Source: Xenorhabdus stockiae
GTDB lineage: Bacteria > Pseudomonadota > Gammaproteobacteria > Enterobacterales > Enterobacteriaceae
Assembly (NCBI RefSeq): GCF_002632825.1
Contig: NZ_NJAJ01000009.1
Span: forward strand, 96,039-160,038
Direction: 5' to 3'
DNA length: 64,000 bases
Positions 1-9,949 of this stretch are shown here, piece by piece. Numbering within the stretch: the stretch's first letter is position 1; each line of letters opens with the position of its first letter. The translations under genes and the position numbers were made by a program. Below the pieces are notes generated by a model. The model had not been told where the DNA came from and did no database searches. It was given only the letters and a program-made list of their open reading frames with translations.

Positions 1-2
1 TT

Positions 3-65
3 ACAGAAGTAGGTGATTTGATTGGCCAATATCGGGCAGTCACGATTATCAAAAAAGTAGCATAA
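3..65 (+). CDS. C-terminal end of an upstream gene (partial)
   Basis: An open frame enters from the window edge and ends at TAA 63-65, giving about 20 residues that end in IIKKVA. Its stop lies 13 bases before the CitE-like gene, so the two are probably cotranscribed. In ter-associated biosynthetic clusters the gene beside the CitE-like lyase is often a phosphoribosyltransferase, ATP-grasp or related enzyme. The fragment is too short to choose between them. Confidence 0.5.
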   Translation, partial: TEVGDLIGQYRAVTIIKKVA

Positions 66-78
66 AAAAGGTGATCCG

Positions 79-1029
79 ATGAAACAGAACCCTTTCGCAA
101 ACCAGCTTGGCGCGACACTTTATATGCCAGCGACCCGCCCAGATATTCCGGAAATTATCCTGTGTAATAAAGTGGTAGGATTACGTTCTTTGGTGATTTG
201 TCTGGAGGATTCGGTCGTAGAAGAGGATATTCCCGTCGCTATCGAAAACCTCGTATCTGTATTACAGATACTGGCTGCGGCTAAGGGTTCAGCCGCTAAT
301 ACTGATCATTATCCATTGATTTTTATCCGCCCACGGAATGAGTCTATGGGACGATATCTGGTCAATACTGTTGATCTTAGCCTTGTCACGGGTCTGGTAT
401 TGCCTAAATTCACGCAATCATTATTACCTGAATGGTGGGATATTATTGCTTCAACGCATCTTGGCGTTATGCCGACATTGGAAACTGAAGATGTTTTTGA
501 TGTGCAGCAAATGAACTATTTGGCCGATAAGCTAAAATCTCACCCTTTCTGCGAGCGGGTCATTGCGTTACGTGTTGGTGGTAATGATCTGATGAATCTT
601 ATTTCGATACGTCGTTCGCGTGAACTCACGTTATATGATGGCCCAATGGGGTATGTGATAAAAATGCTGGTGGCTGTTTTTGGTTCACGAGGTTTTTATT
701 TAACAGCTCCCGTTTGTGAGCATATTGATAATCTGGAGTTACTTGAGAAAGAGCTTGTATTGGATATTGCTCATGGGTTTGTCGGGAAAACAGCTATTCA
801 TCCACGGCAAATAGAACATATCCATAAGGCATTGATGGTGAACAACCATGATTATGCTGATGCCTTAAAAATCCTTAATACAAAGCAGGCGGTATTTAAG
901 TTTCAGGGCGCAATGTGTGAACCGGCTACACACTGGCGCTGGGCTGTAAATATTCTGGAACGGGCGAAATATAATGGTGTCTGTTCAGGAAGTGAAACTG
1001 AAAATTATGGGGTTTTTAACTCGCTTTAA
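79..1029 (+). CDS. HpcH/HpaI aldolase / citrate lyase beta (CitE)-like protein of a ter cluster
   Basis: A 316-residue TIM-barrel lyase of the CitE/HpcH family. Visible family features are the N-terminal barrel strand with CLEDS (residues 41-45), an acidic TLETED segment in the middle and a KTAIHP motif in the last third. These correspond to metal- and CoA-ester-binding regions of CitE-like enzymes. The presence of terW just downstream suggests it is the CitE-like component of the biosynthetic module that accompanies terZABCDE genes, where it may act on an unknown small molecule rather than on citrate. The start is supported by AAAAAGGTGATCCG ahead of the ATG. The substrate is unknown. Confidence 0.75.
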   Translation: MKQNPFANQLGATLYMPATRPDIPEIILCNKVVGLRSLVICLEDSVVEEDIPVAIENLVSVLQILAAAKGSAANTDHYPLIFIRPRNESMGRYLVNTVDLSLVTGLVLPKFTQSLLPEWWDIIASTHLGVMPTLETEDVFDVQQMNYLADKLKSHPFCERVIALRVGGNDLMNLISIRRSRELTLYDGPMGYVIKMLVAVFGSRGFYLTAPVCEHIDNLELLEKELVLDIAHGFVGKTAIHPRQIEHIHKALMVNNHDYADALKILNTKQAVFKFQGAMCEPATHWRWAVNILERAKYNGVCSGSETENYGVFNSL

Positions 1030-1039
1030 TATTGATTTA

Positions 1040-1061
1040 CCAGCATGAGAAGCTATGCTGG
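1040..1061 (+). other. Short hairpin between the CitE-like gene and terW
   Basis: CCAGCAT and ATGCTGG (7 bp) flank an 8-base loop, 10 bases after the CitE-like stop. There is no T run, so it is either a weak terminator or a protein-binding dyad ahead of terW. Confidence 0.3.
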
Positions 1062-1117
1062 ATGCTGTGTTTATATATTAGGAAGTTACCGTATTCCTGA
1101 CTTGGTAATTGAAAACG

Positions 1118-1618
1118 ATGTTACTTAGCCCCAAACAACTCAGAAATTTTAAATTAACTTTGCTGCTTTCTCATGAAAGACCTGTCAGCAAGGTAAAAGT
1201 GATCGAGGCACTTAGTTGTTCTGGTCCAACATTGACTCGTACTTTAAGGGAACTAAGGGATCACTATCGTGCTGATATCCGGTTTAGCAAAATTGGAAAT
1301 ACTTACCAACTAGTAGATAAGGGGTTATTGACCAGAAAAGAGGTGCGCAGGATTGAAGAGCTGCTCACTCAGCATAATAACTTTGAATTAAAGGAAGCCA
1401 CCAGCCACGTTTTCCTTGATAAGGAAAAGAAGAAACCGGTTTCCCTGTCATTACGGATGTCTGTCATCCGAAAAATAGACGGGCTATCCAATCGGCTTGG
1501 AACGAGCAGAAGTGAGATAGTTGAAATGTTCGTAGATAGGTTTATCGACGAATTACAGAAAGAAACCGCGAATGGTCATTCACGAAAAAGAACGGAGCCC
1601 CTTAATGCCAGCAAGTAA
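1118..1618 (+). CDS. terW: TerW-like DNA-binding regulator of tellurium resistance
   Basis: A 166-residue protein that I recognise as TerW-like. The N-terminal half is a winged-helix type HTH (GPTLTRTLRELRDHY, about residues 35-49). The C-terminal part resembles a ribbon-helix-helix segment (PVSLSLRMSVIRKIDGLS, then LGTSRSEIVEMFVDRF). TerW is known as an accessory protein needed for tellurite resistance in ter operons and is proposed to be a transcriptional regulator. I chose ATG 1118 over TTG 1109 because it lines up with the start of E. coli TerW as I recall it. There is no clear ribosome binding site for either. The terZABCDE genes are not in this window and may lie upstream of position 1. 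Confidence 0.75.
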   Translation: MLLSPKQLRNFKLTLLLSHERPVSKVKVIEALSCSGPTLTRTLRELRDHYRADIRFSKIGNTYQLVDKGLLTRKEVRRIEELLTQHNNFELKEATSHVFLDKEKKKPVSLSLRMSVIRKIDGLSNRLGTSRSEIVEMFVDRFIDELQKETANGHSRKRTEPLNASK

Positions 1619-1637
1619 TATTGAACTGGCATTAGGG
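1598..1637. terminator. Imperfect inverted repeat between terW and yqhA
   Basis: CCCCTTAATGCCAG (1598-1611) pairs with CTGGCATTAGGG (1626-1637), with one bulged base. The dyad overlaps the terW stop and lies between convergent genes. It lacks a T run on either side, so termination is only a guess. Confidence 0.35.
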
Positions 1638-1653
1638 CGGGTAAGATTTCTTT

Positions 1654-2148
1654 CTAATGATGATGGCGTGTGAGTTTATCCAGATATCCCATCACAAATG
1701 CTGATACCACAAAAGTGAGGTGGATAATCACATACCACATTAATTTACTATCCGGCACATTCCGAGCATCCATAAAGACACGCAGCAGATGAATGGATGA
1801 AATGGCAACAATGGAAGCCGCAACTTTATTTTTAAGCGAAGTGGCGTCCATTTTTCCTAACCAGTTTAATTTCTCTTTGTGCTCTTCGATATCTAATGTT
1901 GAAACAAAGTTTTCATAACCGGAGAACATGACCATCACTAATAATCCGCCAACCAGAGCCATATCAATCAGAGAAAGCAAAGTCAGGATCAACTCTGATT
2001 CAGCGATGGAAAAAATATGTGGCAGGACGTGAATGATCTCCTGAAAAAATTTTATAGCTAGTGCAAATAAAGCCAGTGATAAACCAAAATAAACAGGTGC
2101 AAGTAGCCAACGAGAGGCATACATTGTGTTTTCAATAAATCTTTCCAT
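1654..2148 (-). CDS. yqhA: UPF0114 family inner-membrane protein YqhA
   Basis: A 164-residue integral membrane protein, nearly colinear with E. coli YqhA (MERFIEN start, [55 protein letters not shown]). Three to four hydrophobic segments are visible, at about residues 14-36, 53-78, 107-126 and 136-155. Function is unknown. ATG 2148 is chosen from the family start; an in-frame ATG at 2181 would add 11 residues. It is convergent with terW and marks the return to conserved genes. In E. coli yqhA is not near sbcC. Confidence 0.85.
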   Translation of the reverse strand: MERFIENTMYASRWLLAPVYFGLSLALFALAIKFFQEIIHVLPHIFSIAESELILTLLSLIDMALVGGLLVMVMFSGYENFVSTLDIEEHKEKLNWLGKMDATSLKNKVAASIVAISSIHLLRVFMDARNVPDSKLMWYVIIHLTFVVSAFVMGYLDKLTRHHH

Positions 2149-2214
2149 GTTGTTCTGAATATGTTGCAAAAGGAGCTGCATTATAGATCAAGATCGTGTG
2201 TGAGCTAATACATA

Positions 2215-5200
2215 TCAACGAACCCTGAATTCTGACTCTAGTTTACTAACCCCTAATCCATTCATCTTTTCCACTTTGATTTGCACAGGGATACGCTCTT
2301 TCATGGCTTCAACATGGCTGATAACGCCGATGGTTTTCCCGGTTGCATTAAGGTGATCGAGTGCATCCAGTGCGATATCGAGAGTTTCAGAATCCAGCGT
2401 GCCAAATCCTTCATCAAGAAACAGGGATTCTATCTGGGTTTTGTTGCTCACCAGATCAGATAGTGCTAATGCCAGTGCCAGACTGACAAGAAAGCTTTCG
2501 CCGCCGGAAAGCGTTTTGGTATCTCGAATAGCATCGGCTTGCCACATATCAACCACTTGTAACTCAAGGCCGACATCATCTTTGTTTTGTCGTTTGCGTT
2601 GCAGATAGTAACGGCCATGTAATTTTTCTAACCGGCTATTTGCCAGATGTACCAAATGATCCAGTGTCAGCCCCTGAGCAAAACGCCGGAATTTAGCACC
2701 ATCCGCAGAGCCGAGCAGGTTATTGAGATAGCTCCAGTCATCATAATTCTGTTGTGAGAGAGCTATTTGATCTAACAATTCTTGCTGATGATGTCTACTG
2801 TTGGCATCACTGGTGAGCCGGTTTTTGACTTCACCTTGCTGCTGGTTATTTTGTTTTAATTCATTGGCGGTATTACTTAACAACTCAGCTAGTTGTGATG
2901 GTTCAAACTGTTCCAACAGTAACGGTGATTTTTCCCTGTGGCGCTGTAACAGGGTTTCAGATTCGTGGCACCGTGTTTTAGCCTGCAGATTCTGTTTGGC
3001 AAGTTGTTCCTGCAGCCGTTGAAGATTTTCTCGTTGTTCCGGCATCAGTAAAGCCTGTTCAAAAGAGGCTTGATTAGGAAACTCTTGTTGTTGCAGACCT
3101 TGCTGGAAGGTGTCGGATGCCTGTTTGTATGCGGCTTCGGCAATATGGCAGCTTCGTGTGATTTCACCCGCAGCACCCGTTAATTGATTTACCTGATTCT
3201 GTAACTGTTGTAGATCAGCAGTGGCTTGTGTACAGGCGTTACCCAGTTCGCTCGCTTTTTGCTGCAATTCCTGACGTACAGTGTTGACGGATTGTTCGCC
3301 AAATAATTGATAACGTTGCTGCTGGGTTTCCTGCAATACCTGTTTCTGCTGTTGTTGCTGTTCAGTCAGTATTTGGTGTTTATTGATTATTCTGCTTTTT
3401 TGTTTTTCCAGTTCATTCAGTTTGCTTTGCAGGACGGCCTGTTCCTGCTGCAATTGCTGCCATTTTTCGCGGGAGCTGTGATAGTTTTTCAATTCAGTTT
3501 CACGTTGTTGTAACCAATTTCCTACTTCCTGCGGCTCTGGCAGTGTAAACGGCGTATCGTGTAATGTATTGATTAATTGCTCTGTTGTTGTGGCATATTC
3601 TGTTTCTGCCTGATGGAGTTCAGCCGTATTTTCCTTCAATTGCCTCTGATATGACTCTTGCCTGACTTTTTCCAATGCTGATTTTTGTTCATCTGATTTG
3701 GATTGTTCACGATGAGCTGAGAGTGTTTTTTCTGCAATTTGGTACTGCTTTTCAGCCTGCGTCAGTATTTCATATTGTTTCTGAGATTGGGTATAGGCTG
3801 ACTGGCGCAGGGTAATAAAGTGCCTGACAGATTCAGCTTCCATTGGTAATTCGGGTGCTAGCAGTTGTTGGCAATGGTACTGCCATTGTTTAGTGATTTC
3901 TGCCAGCTGAGATGTGAAACGTTCTATGGATTGCTGTAGTTGTTCACCCTGTTGTTGCTGGAACTGCTGCTTTTGCTGTAAAGCAGAACGCTCTCCCTGT
4001 AGCTGCTCTATTTTTTGGCTAAGAATTTTCAGCCGCTCTTCTGATTTTGGTAGGGTGATGTTCTGATATTCACTAATCAAAGGGTGGTTATTTGACCCAC
4101 AAAGCGGGCAGGCTTCCCCCTCTTTGAGCTGATTACGCTCCTGTTCCAGACTAATAATACGCTGTTCCAGACGAATTCGGGCGGTTAAATCCTGATGGTG
4201 TTGTTGTGTTTCTGTCAGTTGTATCTCAAGGGTATTTAACTGATCAGGTAAAGGCTTCAGTAATGATTGTGTTTGTGCAAATTGCGCTTGATTAGTTAAG
4301 ATCGTTGCCTGTATTTGCTCGACTTGAGGCAGAAAAATTTCCAGTTGGTTTTGTGAATTGAGCTGTGATTGGTAATCTGATAACTGTTTTTGTAGTTGAT
4401 CGGGTGAATATTGGGTTTGTAAGCTCAACAGTTTTTTTTCTGCAAGTTCAAGTGAATTCTGTAATGGTTGGTATTGTGCCGCCTGTTTTTCCAGAACTGT
4501 ATTTAAACTATTCAGGTTTTCAGTTGTACGGGCAAGCTCAGTAGCCATTTGTTGTTGTTTTTGTCTGAGCTTGGTTATCTGTTCCTGTTTTTCTTTCTGA
4601 CGGGAAAAGAGTTGCTGCCATTTCGGTAACTGTTTGTCGAGAGTGCGGAAATGAGGATGTTTTTCATCGTATGTTTCCAACACTTTCTGTTCTTTATTCA
4701 GCGATATGTGCTGGTTTTCAGCCAGTTGATACTGAGCTGATATTTCAGCGAGTTCCTGATTCTGCACAGTAGCTTCTTTTTCCAGCGTGAGCAGGTCCTT
4801 AGACTGAATAGCAATCTTATGATCGAGTGGCGTAACCTGCTCTGAGATCAATTTCTCCTGCTGTATATGATGCTGTTGATATTCTTTTTGAGCCTGTTCC
4901 AAATTAAGCTGTTTTTGTTGGGCAGGTTGCAGTAAAGCAACCTGTCGTTGTAGCTCGAATTGGATTTTTCTGCTTTGCTCATCAAGGCGCTGTTGTTCGG
5001 TTAAAGCCCGATTGTATGCATCCCATAATGGTCGGATTTTTTCAGCCGGTTCGCTGGCAGTCAATTGTTGTAACTGAGGAGAAGCATCCTGTATAGCCTG
5101 TTCAGTCTGTTGCAGTGATAACTTATGGTTCGTTAGTGACTGTTCTAGTTCATGCTGCCGTACAACCCATTGCTCAGCAACCTGTAAATCTTTTAGCTGT

Positions 5201-5910
5201 TGACCAAGCTGAATTTCTGAGGCAATCAGCCGTTGTTGTTGATTGCGATATTCTTCCAGTTGTTCTGCTGTTAATAATTCAATTGAAGATGCTTTTGCCT
5301 GCTGAATATTCAATTCGGACTGGGCTTCTTTATGGCGCTGATAAATCTCCTGTGACAGAATGCCATAAATTTCTGTACCGGTAAGTTCTTCCAATAAATC
5401 AGCCCGATCTTTATCATCGGCGTTTAAAAATGCCGCAAAATCCCCTTGTGACAGGAGTATAGATTTAGTAAACCGTTTAAAATCAAGTCCGGTTATTTCA
5501 GCAATCTTTTCTTTTTTATCGGGAATTTTGTCAGCCAGAATTTTGCCTGTTTTTTTATCCGCCAATTCTCCTTTCGGTGATTGGAGTTTTCCATCAGCCT
5601 GATTACGGGCACGCCGCTGACTCCAGAATGCCCGATAAGCAACACCTTTGATTTCAAATTCGACTTCTGACAGACATTCTGCGGTATGACGGGTCATTAA
5701 TTCGTTCTGATTGGCTGAAATGGTACTGAGCCGGGGAGTCTCGTGATATAAGGCGAGGCAGATGGCATCCAGAAGCGTAGTTTTTCCCGCTCCGGTTGGG
5801 CCGGTAATGGCGAATAATCCATTGCTGGCAAAAGGCTCTGCTGTGAAATCAATTTTCCATTCACCCTGTAGAGAATTAATATTTTTCAACCGTAAGCTAA
5901 GAATTTTCAT
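2215..5910 (-). CDS. sbcC: Exonuclease subunit SbcC (Rad50-like SMC ATPase)
   Basis: The ATPase partner of SbcD in the complex that cleaves DNA hairpins and palindromes and processes double-strand ends. The protein has 1231 residues. It has a Walker A loop (GPTGAGKTT, residues 37-45), two very long Q/E/L-rich coiled coils, a zinc hook CPLC (Cys601 and Cys604) almost exactly in the middle, an ABC signature LSGGES and a Walker [11 protein letters not shown] near the C-terminus. E. coli SbcC has 1048 residues, so the coiled-coil arms here are clearly longer. It begins 28 bases after the sbcD stop and forms the sbcDC operon, transcribed away from phoBR. Confidence 0.96.
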   Translation of the reverse strand: MKILSLRLKNINSLQGEWKIDFTAEPFASNGLFAITGPTGAGKTTLLDAICLALYHETPRLSTISANQNELMTRHTAECLSEVEFEIKGVAYRAFWSQRRARNQADGKLQSPKGELADKKTGKILADKIPDKKEKIAEITGLDFKRFTKSILLSQGDFAAFLNADDKDRADLLEELTGTEIYGILSQEIYQRHKEAQSELNIQQAKASSIELLTAEQLEEYRNQQQRLIASEIQLGQQLKDLQVAEQWVVRQHELEQSLTNHKLSLQQTEQAIQDASPQLQQLTASEPAEKIRPLWDAYNRALTEQQRLDEQSRKIQFELQRQVALLQPAQQKQLNLEQAQKEYQQHHIQQEKLISEQVTPLDHKIAIQSKDLLTLEKEATVQNQELAEISAQYQLAENQHISLNKEQKVLETYDEKHPHFRTLDKQLPKWQQLFSRQKEKQEQITKLRQKQQQMATELARTTENLNSLNTVLEKQAAQYQPLQNSLELAEKKLLSLQTQYSPDQLQKQLSDYQSQLNSQNQLEIFLPQVEQIQATILTNQAQFAQTQSLLKPLPDQLNTLEIQLTETQQHHQDLTARIRLEQRIISLEQERNQLKEGEACPLCGSNNHPLISEYQNITLPKSEERLKILSQKIEQLQGERSALQQKQQFQQQQGEQLQQSIERFTSQLAEITKQWQYHCQQLLAPELPMEAESVRHFITLRQSAYTQSQKQYEILTQAEKQYQIAEKTLSAHREQSKSDEQKSALEKVRQESYQRQLKENTAELHQAETEYATTTEQLINTLHDTPFTLPEPQEVGNWLQQRETELKNYHSSREKWQQLQQEQAVLQSKLNELEKQKSRIINKHQILTEQQQQQKQVLQETQQQRYQLFGEQSVNTVRQELQQKASELGNACTQATADLQQLQNQVNQLTGAAGEITRSCHIAEAAYKQASDTFQQGLQQQEFPNQASFEQALLMPEQRENLQRLQEQLAKQNLQAKTRCHESETLLQRHREKSPLLLEQFEPSQLAELLSNTANELKQNNQQQGEVKNRLTSDANSRHHQQELLDQIALSQQNYDDWSYLNNLLGSADGAKFRRFAQGLTLDHLVHLANSRLEKLHGRYYLQRKRQNKDDVGLELQVVDMWQADAIRDTKTLSGGESFLVSLALALALSDLVSNKTQIESLFLDEGFGTLDSETLDIALDALDHLNATGKTIGVISHVEAMKERIPVQIKVEKMNGLGVSKLESEFRVR

Positions 5911-5938
5911 ACTGCATCCTGACCGTTATTTCTGACTA

Positions 5939-7165
5939 TTATTTCTGTGTACGCTGCTGAGTAATATCATACAATGTTTGCCTGAACAGAGTCGTCAGGC
6001 GCTGTTTTTTTGGCTGATCGTCAATTTCAGCCATAGCCAGCCGTCGTTCGAAAACTTCGGAAACGCTTAATTCAGTCAGCGTCTCTTTATTTTTCTCTGA
6101 TAATGAGATTTGACGAGCACTTTTGCTGCGGCGCAACAGAATAATTTCTACAGGTAAATCCGCAGCCATAGTTTGAATACGTTTCTGAATGTCATGCAGA
6201 TAATCCTGCGTTGCTACTTCAATATCCAGCCAGACAGGGCGCTCTCCCTGATAGTCACTGAAAGTGTGTAATTGCTCTTCTATTTGTTGCAGATTACCCC
6301 GAATGAGTTGCATTGGTTGATAATTCGGGACAGGTAACAGGGTGAGGCGATTGAATTTATCTTCCTTGAAATCCGCCAGACAGACACTTTTCTCTTGTCC
6401 AACTTCATCAAAACTCAATGGAATGGGAGAACCGCTATAACGGATATGCTCAGTTTTATTGACAGACTGAGGGCGGTGAATATGCCCCAGAGCAATATAG
6501 TCAGCAGGAGGGAATGCTTGTGCCGGGAAGGCATCCAATGTGCCAATATAAATATCCCGCACGGAGTCAGTTGTGGAGGCTCCAACTGTGGTTAAATGCC
6601 CGGTTGCAATAATCGGCAGAGATTGGCCAAGCTGCTCCCGTAAGCTACACGCCTGTTGGTAGAGCTGGTGGTAATGTGCAGAGATGGCATCCTGTAAAGC
6701 CTGTTGTTTCTGTATGGCTGACTGGCCTGCTTTACTGAACATAATATCTCGCGGGCGTAGATAAGGAATAGCGCACAGAATGGCTCCAGCCTGACCATTT
6801 TTGTTATTCAATACCTTAATTTGCTGTTGGGTATCAGTTTCAGCACAGGCAATAACAGTGGTATTCAGATAAGAGAACAGGGTTTTTGATTCATTGAGTG
6901 TTGCGACGGAGTCGTGGTTTCCTCCAAGAATGACAAGCTGACAGCCAGTGGATTGTAGGTCTACCACAAATCTGTTGTACAGTTCCCGGGCATAGCTGGG
7001 CGGAGAACCTGTATCGAAAACATCTCCGGCAATAATCAGGGCATCAACCTGATGTTCATTTATTTGTCTGATAAGCCACTGTAAGAAGTGCTGATGCTCT
7101 GCCGCACGGTTTTTAGTAAAGAAATATTGCCCAAGATGCCAGTCTGACGTATGAATAATCCGCAT
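5939..7165 (-). CDS. sbcD: Exonuclease subunit SbcD (Mre11-like nuclease)
   Basis: A 408-residue Mn-dependent calcineurin-type phosphoesterase, the nuclease of the SbcCD complex. The metal-binding motifs appear in order: SDWHLGQ (residues 7-13), GDVFDTGSP (about 47-55), GGNHDS (about 81-86), TGHLT and ALGHIH (about 190-230). The C-terminal part is the SbcC-interacting cap. It is the first gene of sbcDC, 305 bases from the divergent phoB start, as in E. coli. The shared intergenic region contains mirrored Pho-box-like sequences. Confidence 0.96.
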   Translation of the reverse strand: MRIIHTSDWHLGQYFFTKNRAAEHQHFLQWLIRQINEHQVDALIIAGDVFDTGSPPSYARELYNRFVVDLQSTGCQLVILGGNHDSVATLNESKTLFSYLNTTVIACAETDTQQQIKVLNNKNGQAGAILCAIPYLRPRDIMFSKAGQSAIQKQQALQDAISAHYHQLYQQACSLREQLGQSLPIIATGHLTTVGASTTDSVRDIYIGTLDAFPAQAFPPADYIALGHIHRPQSVNKTEHIRYSGSPIPLSFDEVGQEKSVCLADFKEDKFNRLTLLPVPNYQPMQLIRGNLQQIEEQLHTFSDYQGERPVWLDIEVATQDYLHDIQKRIQTMAADLPVEIILLRRSKSARQISLSEKNKETLTELSVSEVFERRLAMAEIDDQPKKQRLTTLFRQTLYDITQQRTQK

Positions 7166-7360
7166 ATTTTTGCTCTGCTTATCTTGCCTGTGTTACTGCT
7201 CTGCGCTGTCCTTGCGTCCAGCCTGCCCTGTTCAGATGTTAATTATAATGTGTGTTCTGCGGATGTCGTGGGTAATTATAATTTCATTCACAGATTTTCG
7301 AGCGGCTTCGCAATGGCAATGAAATAGAGTAATTGGTTGATAAATTCCTCGTAAGGTTGG

Positions 7361-7424
7361 TTACAGTTTTATGATTAAGATGAAATCTATTTCATAAAAC
7401 TGTAATAAAATTGACTCACAATAG
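7361..7424. promoter_or_regulatory. Pho box and phoB promoter with a mirrored second Pho-box half facing sbcD
   Basis: ATTTCATAAAACTGTAAT (7389-7406) matches the E. coli phoB Pho box closely, and a -10-like CACAATAG follows at 7417-7424, about 47 bases before the phoB ATG. TTACAGTTTTATGA (7361-7374) is the exact inverse of TCATAAAACTGTAA (7392-7405), with 17 bases between. Two Pho-box-like blocks therefore point in opposite directions. Autoregulation by PhoB is known in E. coli; control of sbcDC is inference. Confidence 0.8.
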
Positions 7425-7470
7425 TTCACTGTGAATTTTGCTGACTTCAATCATACTGACAGGATTAACC

Positions 7471-8160
7471 ATGGTTAGACGTATTTTGGTTGTTGAAGAT
7501 GAAGCCCCAATTCGTGAAATGGTCTGTTTTGTTCTGGAGCAAAACGGATATGAGCCTGTTGAAGCAGAAGATTATGACACTGCCGTAGGGTGTTTGTCTG
7601 AACCTTATCCTGATTTAGTCCTGTTGGACTGGATGTTACCAGGTGGTTCAGGAATACAAATTATCAAACAGATGAAGCGTAATAACCCCACCAAAGATAT
7701 TCCTGTCATGATGGTGACTGCACGGGGGGAAGAGGAAGATCGAGTGCGTGGGTTTGATGTTGGTGCTGATGATTATATTACCAAGCCATTTTCCCCCAGA
7801 GAGTTAATTGCCCGCGTTAAAGCTGTATTGCGTCGTATCTCCCCTATGGCAGCAGAAGATATTATCAATATAGAAGGACTGATGCTGGATTCTATATCTC
7901 ACCGTGTTTCCAGTCAGGGGCAAAGTGTTGATATGGGACCAACCGAATTCAAACTTCTTCATTTTTTCATGACGCACCCGGAGCGTGTTTATAGTCGCGA
8001 GCAGTTGCTCAACTATGTGTGGGGAGCGAATGTTTATGTAGAGGATCGCACGGTAGATGTACATATTCGCCGCTTGCGTAAGGCACTAGAAATGGGTGGA
8101 CATGATAAAATGGTGCAGACTGTTCGTGGCACAGGCTATCGCTTTTCTACCCGTTATTAA
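7471..8160 (+). CDS. phoB: Phosphate regulon response regulator PhoB
   Basis: A 229-residue OmpR-family response regulator that activates phosphate-starvation genes when phosphorylated by PhoR. The receiver domain spans about residues 1-120, with acidic residues EDE (9-11), phospho-acceptor Asp53 in LLDWMLPG and Lys105 in KPFSPRE. The C-terminal winged-helix domain contains [13 protein letters not shown] and [11 protein letters not shown]. The start is ATG 7471, preceded by ACAGGA; an upstream in-frame TTG at 7438 adds 11 residues without family support. It precedes phoR by 98 bases. Confidence 0.97.
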   Translation: MVRRILVVEDEAPIREMVCFVLEQNGYEPVEAEDYDTAVGCLSEPYPDLVLLDWMLPGGSGIQIIKQMKRNNPTKDIPVMMVTARGEEEDRVRGFDVGADDYITKPFSPRELIARVKAVLRRISPMAAEDIINIEGLMLDSISHRVSSQGQSVDMGPTEFKLLHFFMTHPERVYSREQLLNYVWGANVYVEDRTVDVHIRRLRKALEMGGHDKMVQTVRGTGYRFSTRY

Positions 8161-8258
8161 CCTTTCCGGTCAGGTTTTGGCTACCTACATAAATTCAGTT
8201 TGAGAAGCCAATAATGAGGCAACTTGAAAAACAACAAACCTGTACTGGAGAGAGTTAA

Positions 8259-9560
8259 GTGCTTGAGAGATTATCCTGGAAAAAGCTGGTACTGGGGTTA
8301 TTTATTTTCTGTCTGCCCGCAGTGATTTTGTCTTTCTTTGTCGGCCAACTGGCGTGGTTACTGGTTATTGCATTACTTCTGGCATTAGTATGGCATGGCT
8401 ATAACTTACTGAAGTTATCTGACTGGCTCTGGCTTGATCGCAGTATGTTGCCTCCGACTGGCAGGGGAGGATGGGAACCAGTTTTCTATGGTATTTACCA
8501 GTTACAGCAACGTAATCGTAAGCGACGCAGGGAACTGGCATTATTAATTAAACGGTTCCGCAGTGGCGCAGAATCATTGCCGGATGCTTTGGTAATGATG
8601 ACAGTGGAAGGGAATATTTTCTGGTGTAACCGTCTGGCTCAGCATTTATTAGGGTTTCGCTGGCCAGAGGATAATCGGCAGTCTATTTTCAATCTTCTTC
8701 GCTACCCTGATTTCAGCCGTTATATGGTAGCGGGTGATTTTACTTCTCCTCTCTCTCTTGAATTAAATAATGGTCATATCGTGGAATTTCAGTTGATGCC
8801 TTACTCGGAAAATCAATTATTGATGATTGCCCGTGACATCACGCAAAAAAGACGGTTGGAAAACTCCCGTCGTGATTTTTTCGCAAATGCCAGTCATGAA
8901 CTGAAAACGCCGTTAACAGTGCTACAGGGTTATCTGGAAATGATGCAGGATCAGGAGCTCAGCGGGAAAGCAAGTCAGAAAGTAGTGGGTACTATGCAGG
9001 AGCAGGTACGGAGAATGGATTCTCTGGTCAGTCAGTTACTACATCTTTCCAGAATTGAGAGTGGCTCAAAGGTAGATGTGCACAATATGGTCGATGTTCC
9101 GGCTATGCTGGCTTTATTAGAGCAGGAAGTACAGACATTGGCAGATAAACAGCATGATATTGTATTTAATGTCGATAACACACTATATGTGCTCGGAAGT
9201 GAAGAGCAGCTCAGAAGCGCAATGTCGAATCTTATCCATAACGCTATTAACCATACCGAACAAGGAACCCGCATAGAGGTCAGTTGGTTGAGAACAGTTC
9301 ATGGAGCGCTGTTTAAAGTCGAGGATAATGGACCCGGGATCAGCCCTGAACATTTACCGCGCCTGACAGAGCGTTTCTATCGCGTTGAACGTTCACGTTC
9401 GAGAAGAGCGGGTGGAAGCGGGTTGGGGCTGGCGATCGTGAAACATGCCTTACACCACTACAATACTCATCTTGATATCACAAGTACGGTCGGGAAAGGT
9501 TCTGTATTCAGCTTTTTATTACCTCTGCAGTGTATTGCTCCTGATACAGAAACTGATTAA
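8259..9560 (+). CDS. phoR: Phosphate regulon sensor kinase PhoR
   Basis: A 433-residue inner-membrane histidine kinase and phosphatase that acts on PhoB in response to phosphate transport status. Two hydrophobic segments lie at about residues 10-28 and 30-50, followed by the charged linker, a PAS domain (about 95-195), the DHp helix with phosphorylated His in [12 protein letters not shown] (about residue 214), and the catalytic domain with N box [10 protein letters not shown]1 DNGPGI and G2 [12 protein letters not shown]. The GTG start fits E. coli PhoR MLERLSWK. phoB-phoR-brnQ order is conserved. Confidence 0.97.
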   Translation: MLERLSWKKLVLGLFIFCLPAVILSFFVGQLAWLLVIALLLALVWHGYNLLKLSDWLWLDRSMLPPTGRGGWEPVFYGIYQLQQRNRKRRRELALLIKRFRSGAESLPDALVMMTVEGNIFWCNRLAQHLLGFRWPEDNRQSIFNLLRYPDFSRYMVAGDFTSPLSLELNNGHIVEFQLMPYSENQLLMIARDITQKRRLENSRRDFFANASHELKTPLTVLQGYLEMMQDQELSGKASQKVVGTMQEQVRRMDSLVSQLLHLSRIESGSKVDVHNMVDVPAMLALLEQEVQTLADKQHDIVFNVDNTLYVLGSEEQLRSAMSNLIHNAINHTEQGTRIEVSWLRTVHGALFKVEDNGPGISPEHLPRLTERFYRVERSRSRRAGGSGLGLAIVKHALHHYNTHLDITSTVGKGSVFSFLLPLQCIAPDTETD

Positions 9561-9699
9561 AAAATCATAAGGTTAATAAAATTAAATGGTAATAATACAG
9601 GCAATAAAATGATTTATTAGCCAATGTGGGCAAAAAAAGTGCAAATCATATAGGGTGTAATCAATGATAGATGATAATAATCACTAATTTTGAAATTAG

Positions 9700-9949
9700 T
9701 TTGAAATATTGCTCTGCTTTTCGGTTTGTTACTTGCCTTTTAACGCTATAAAAGTTTTACTTGTGGGCAGTTGTTGGCGATTCTACCTGTTATTACCACT
9801 ATCATTTTGTATCTAACAAGTATCAGTAAATATGATACTAATTACTGACTGTTTCATCAGGATCCAGTTTCGCCAGTGAAAATTCAAGTGCTTGCAATAT
9901 TTCCTATTGTATATGCAATTCTTTTAGCAACAATAATGTAACAATCATT
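9700..9949 (+). promoter_or_regulatory. brnQ leader, repeated upstream of all three brnQ copies
   Basis: The leader shares long blocks with the leaders of brnQ copy two (about 11574-11848) and the relic (about 14089-14268). Examples are ATATTGCTCTGCTTTT and TTGGCGATT, and between copy one and the relic also TCAGGATCCAGTTTCGC. A conserved -35/-10-like pair is TTGTTA (9726-9731) and TATAAA (9747-9752) with a 15-base spacer; the copy-two equivalent is TTGCTA/TATAAA. The leader is unusually long and may be regulatory, but no leader peptide is evident. Confidence 0.5.
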
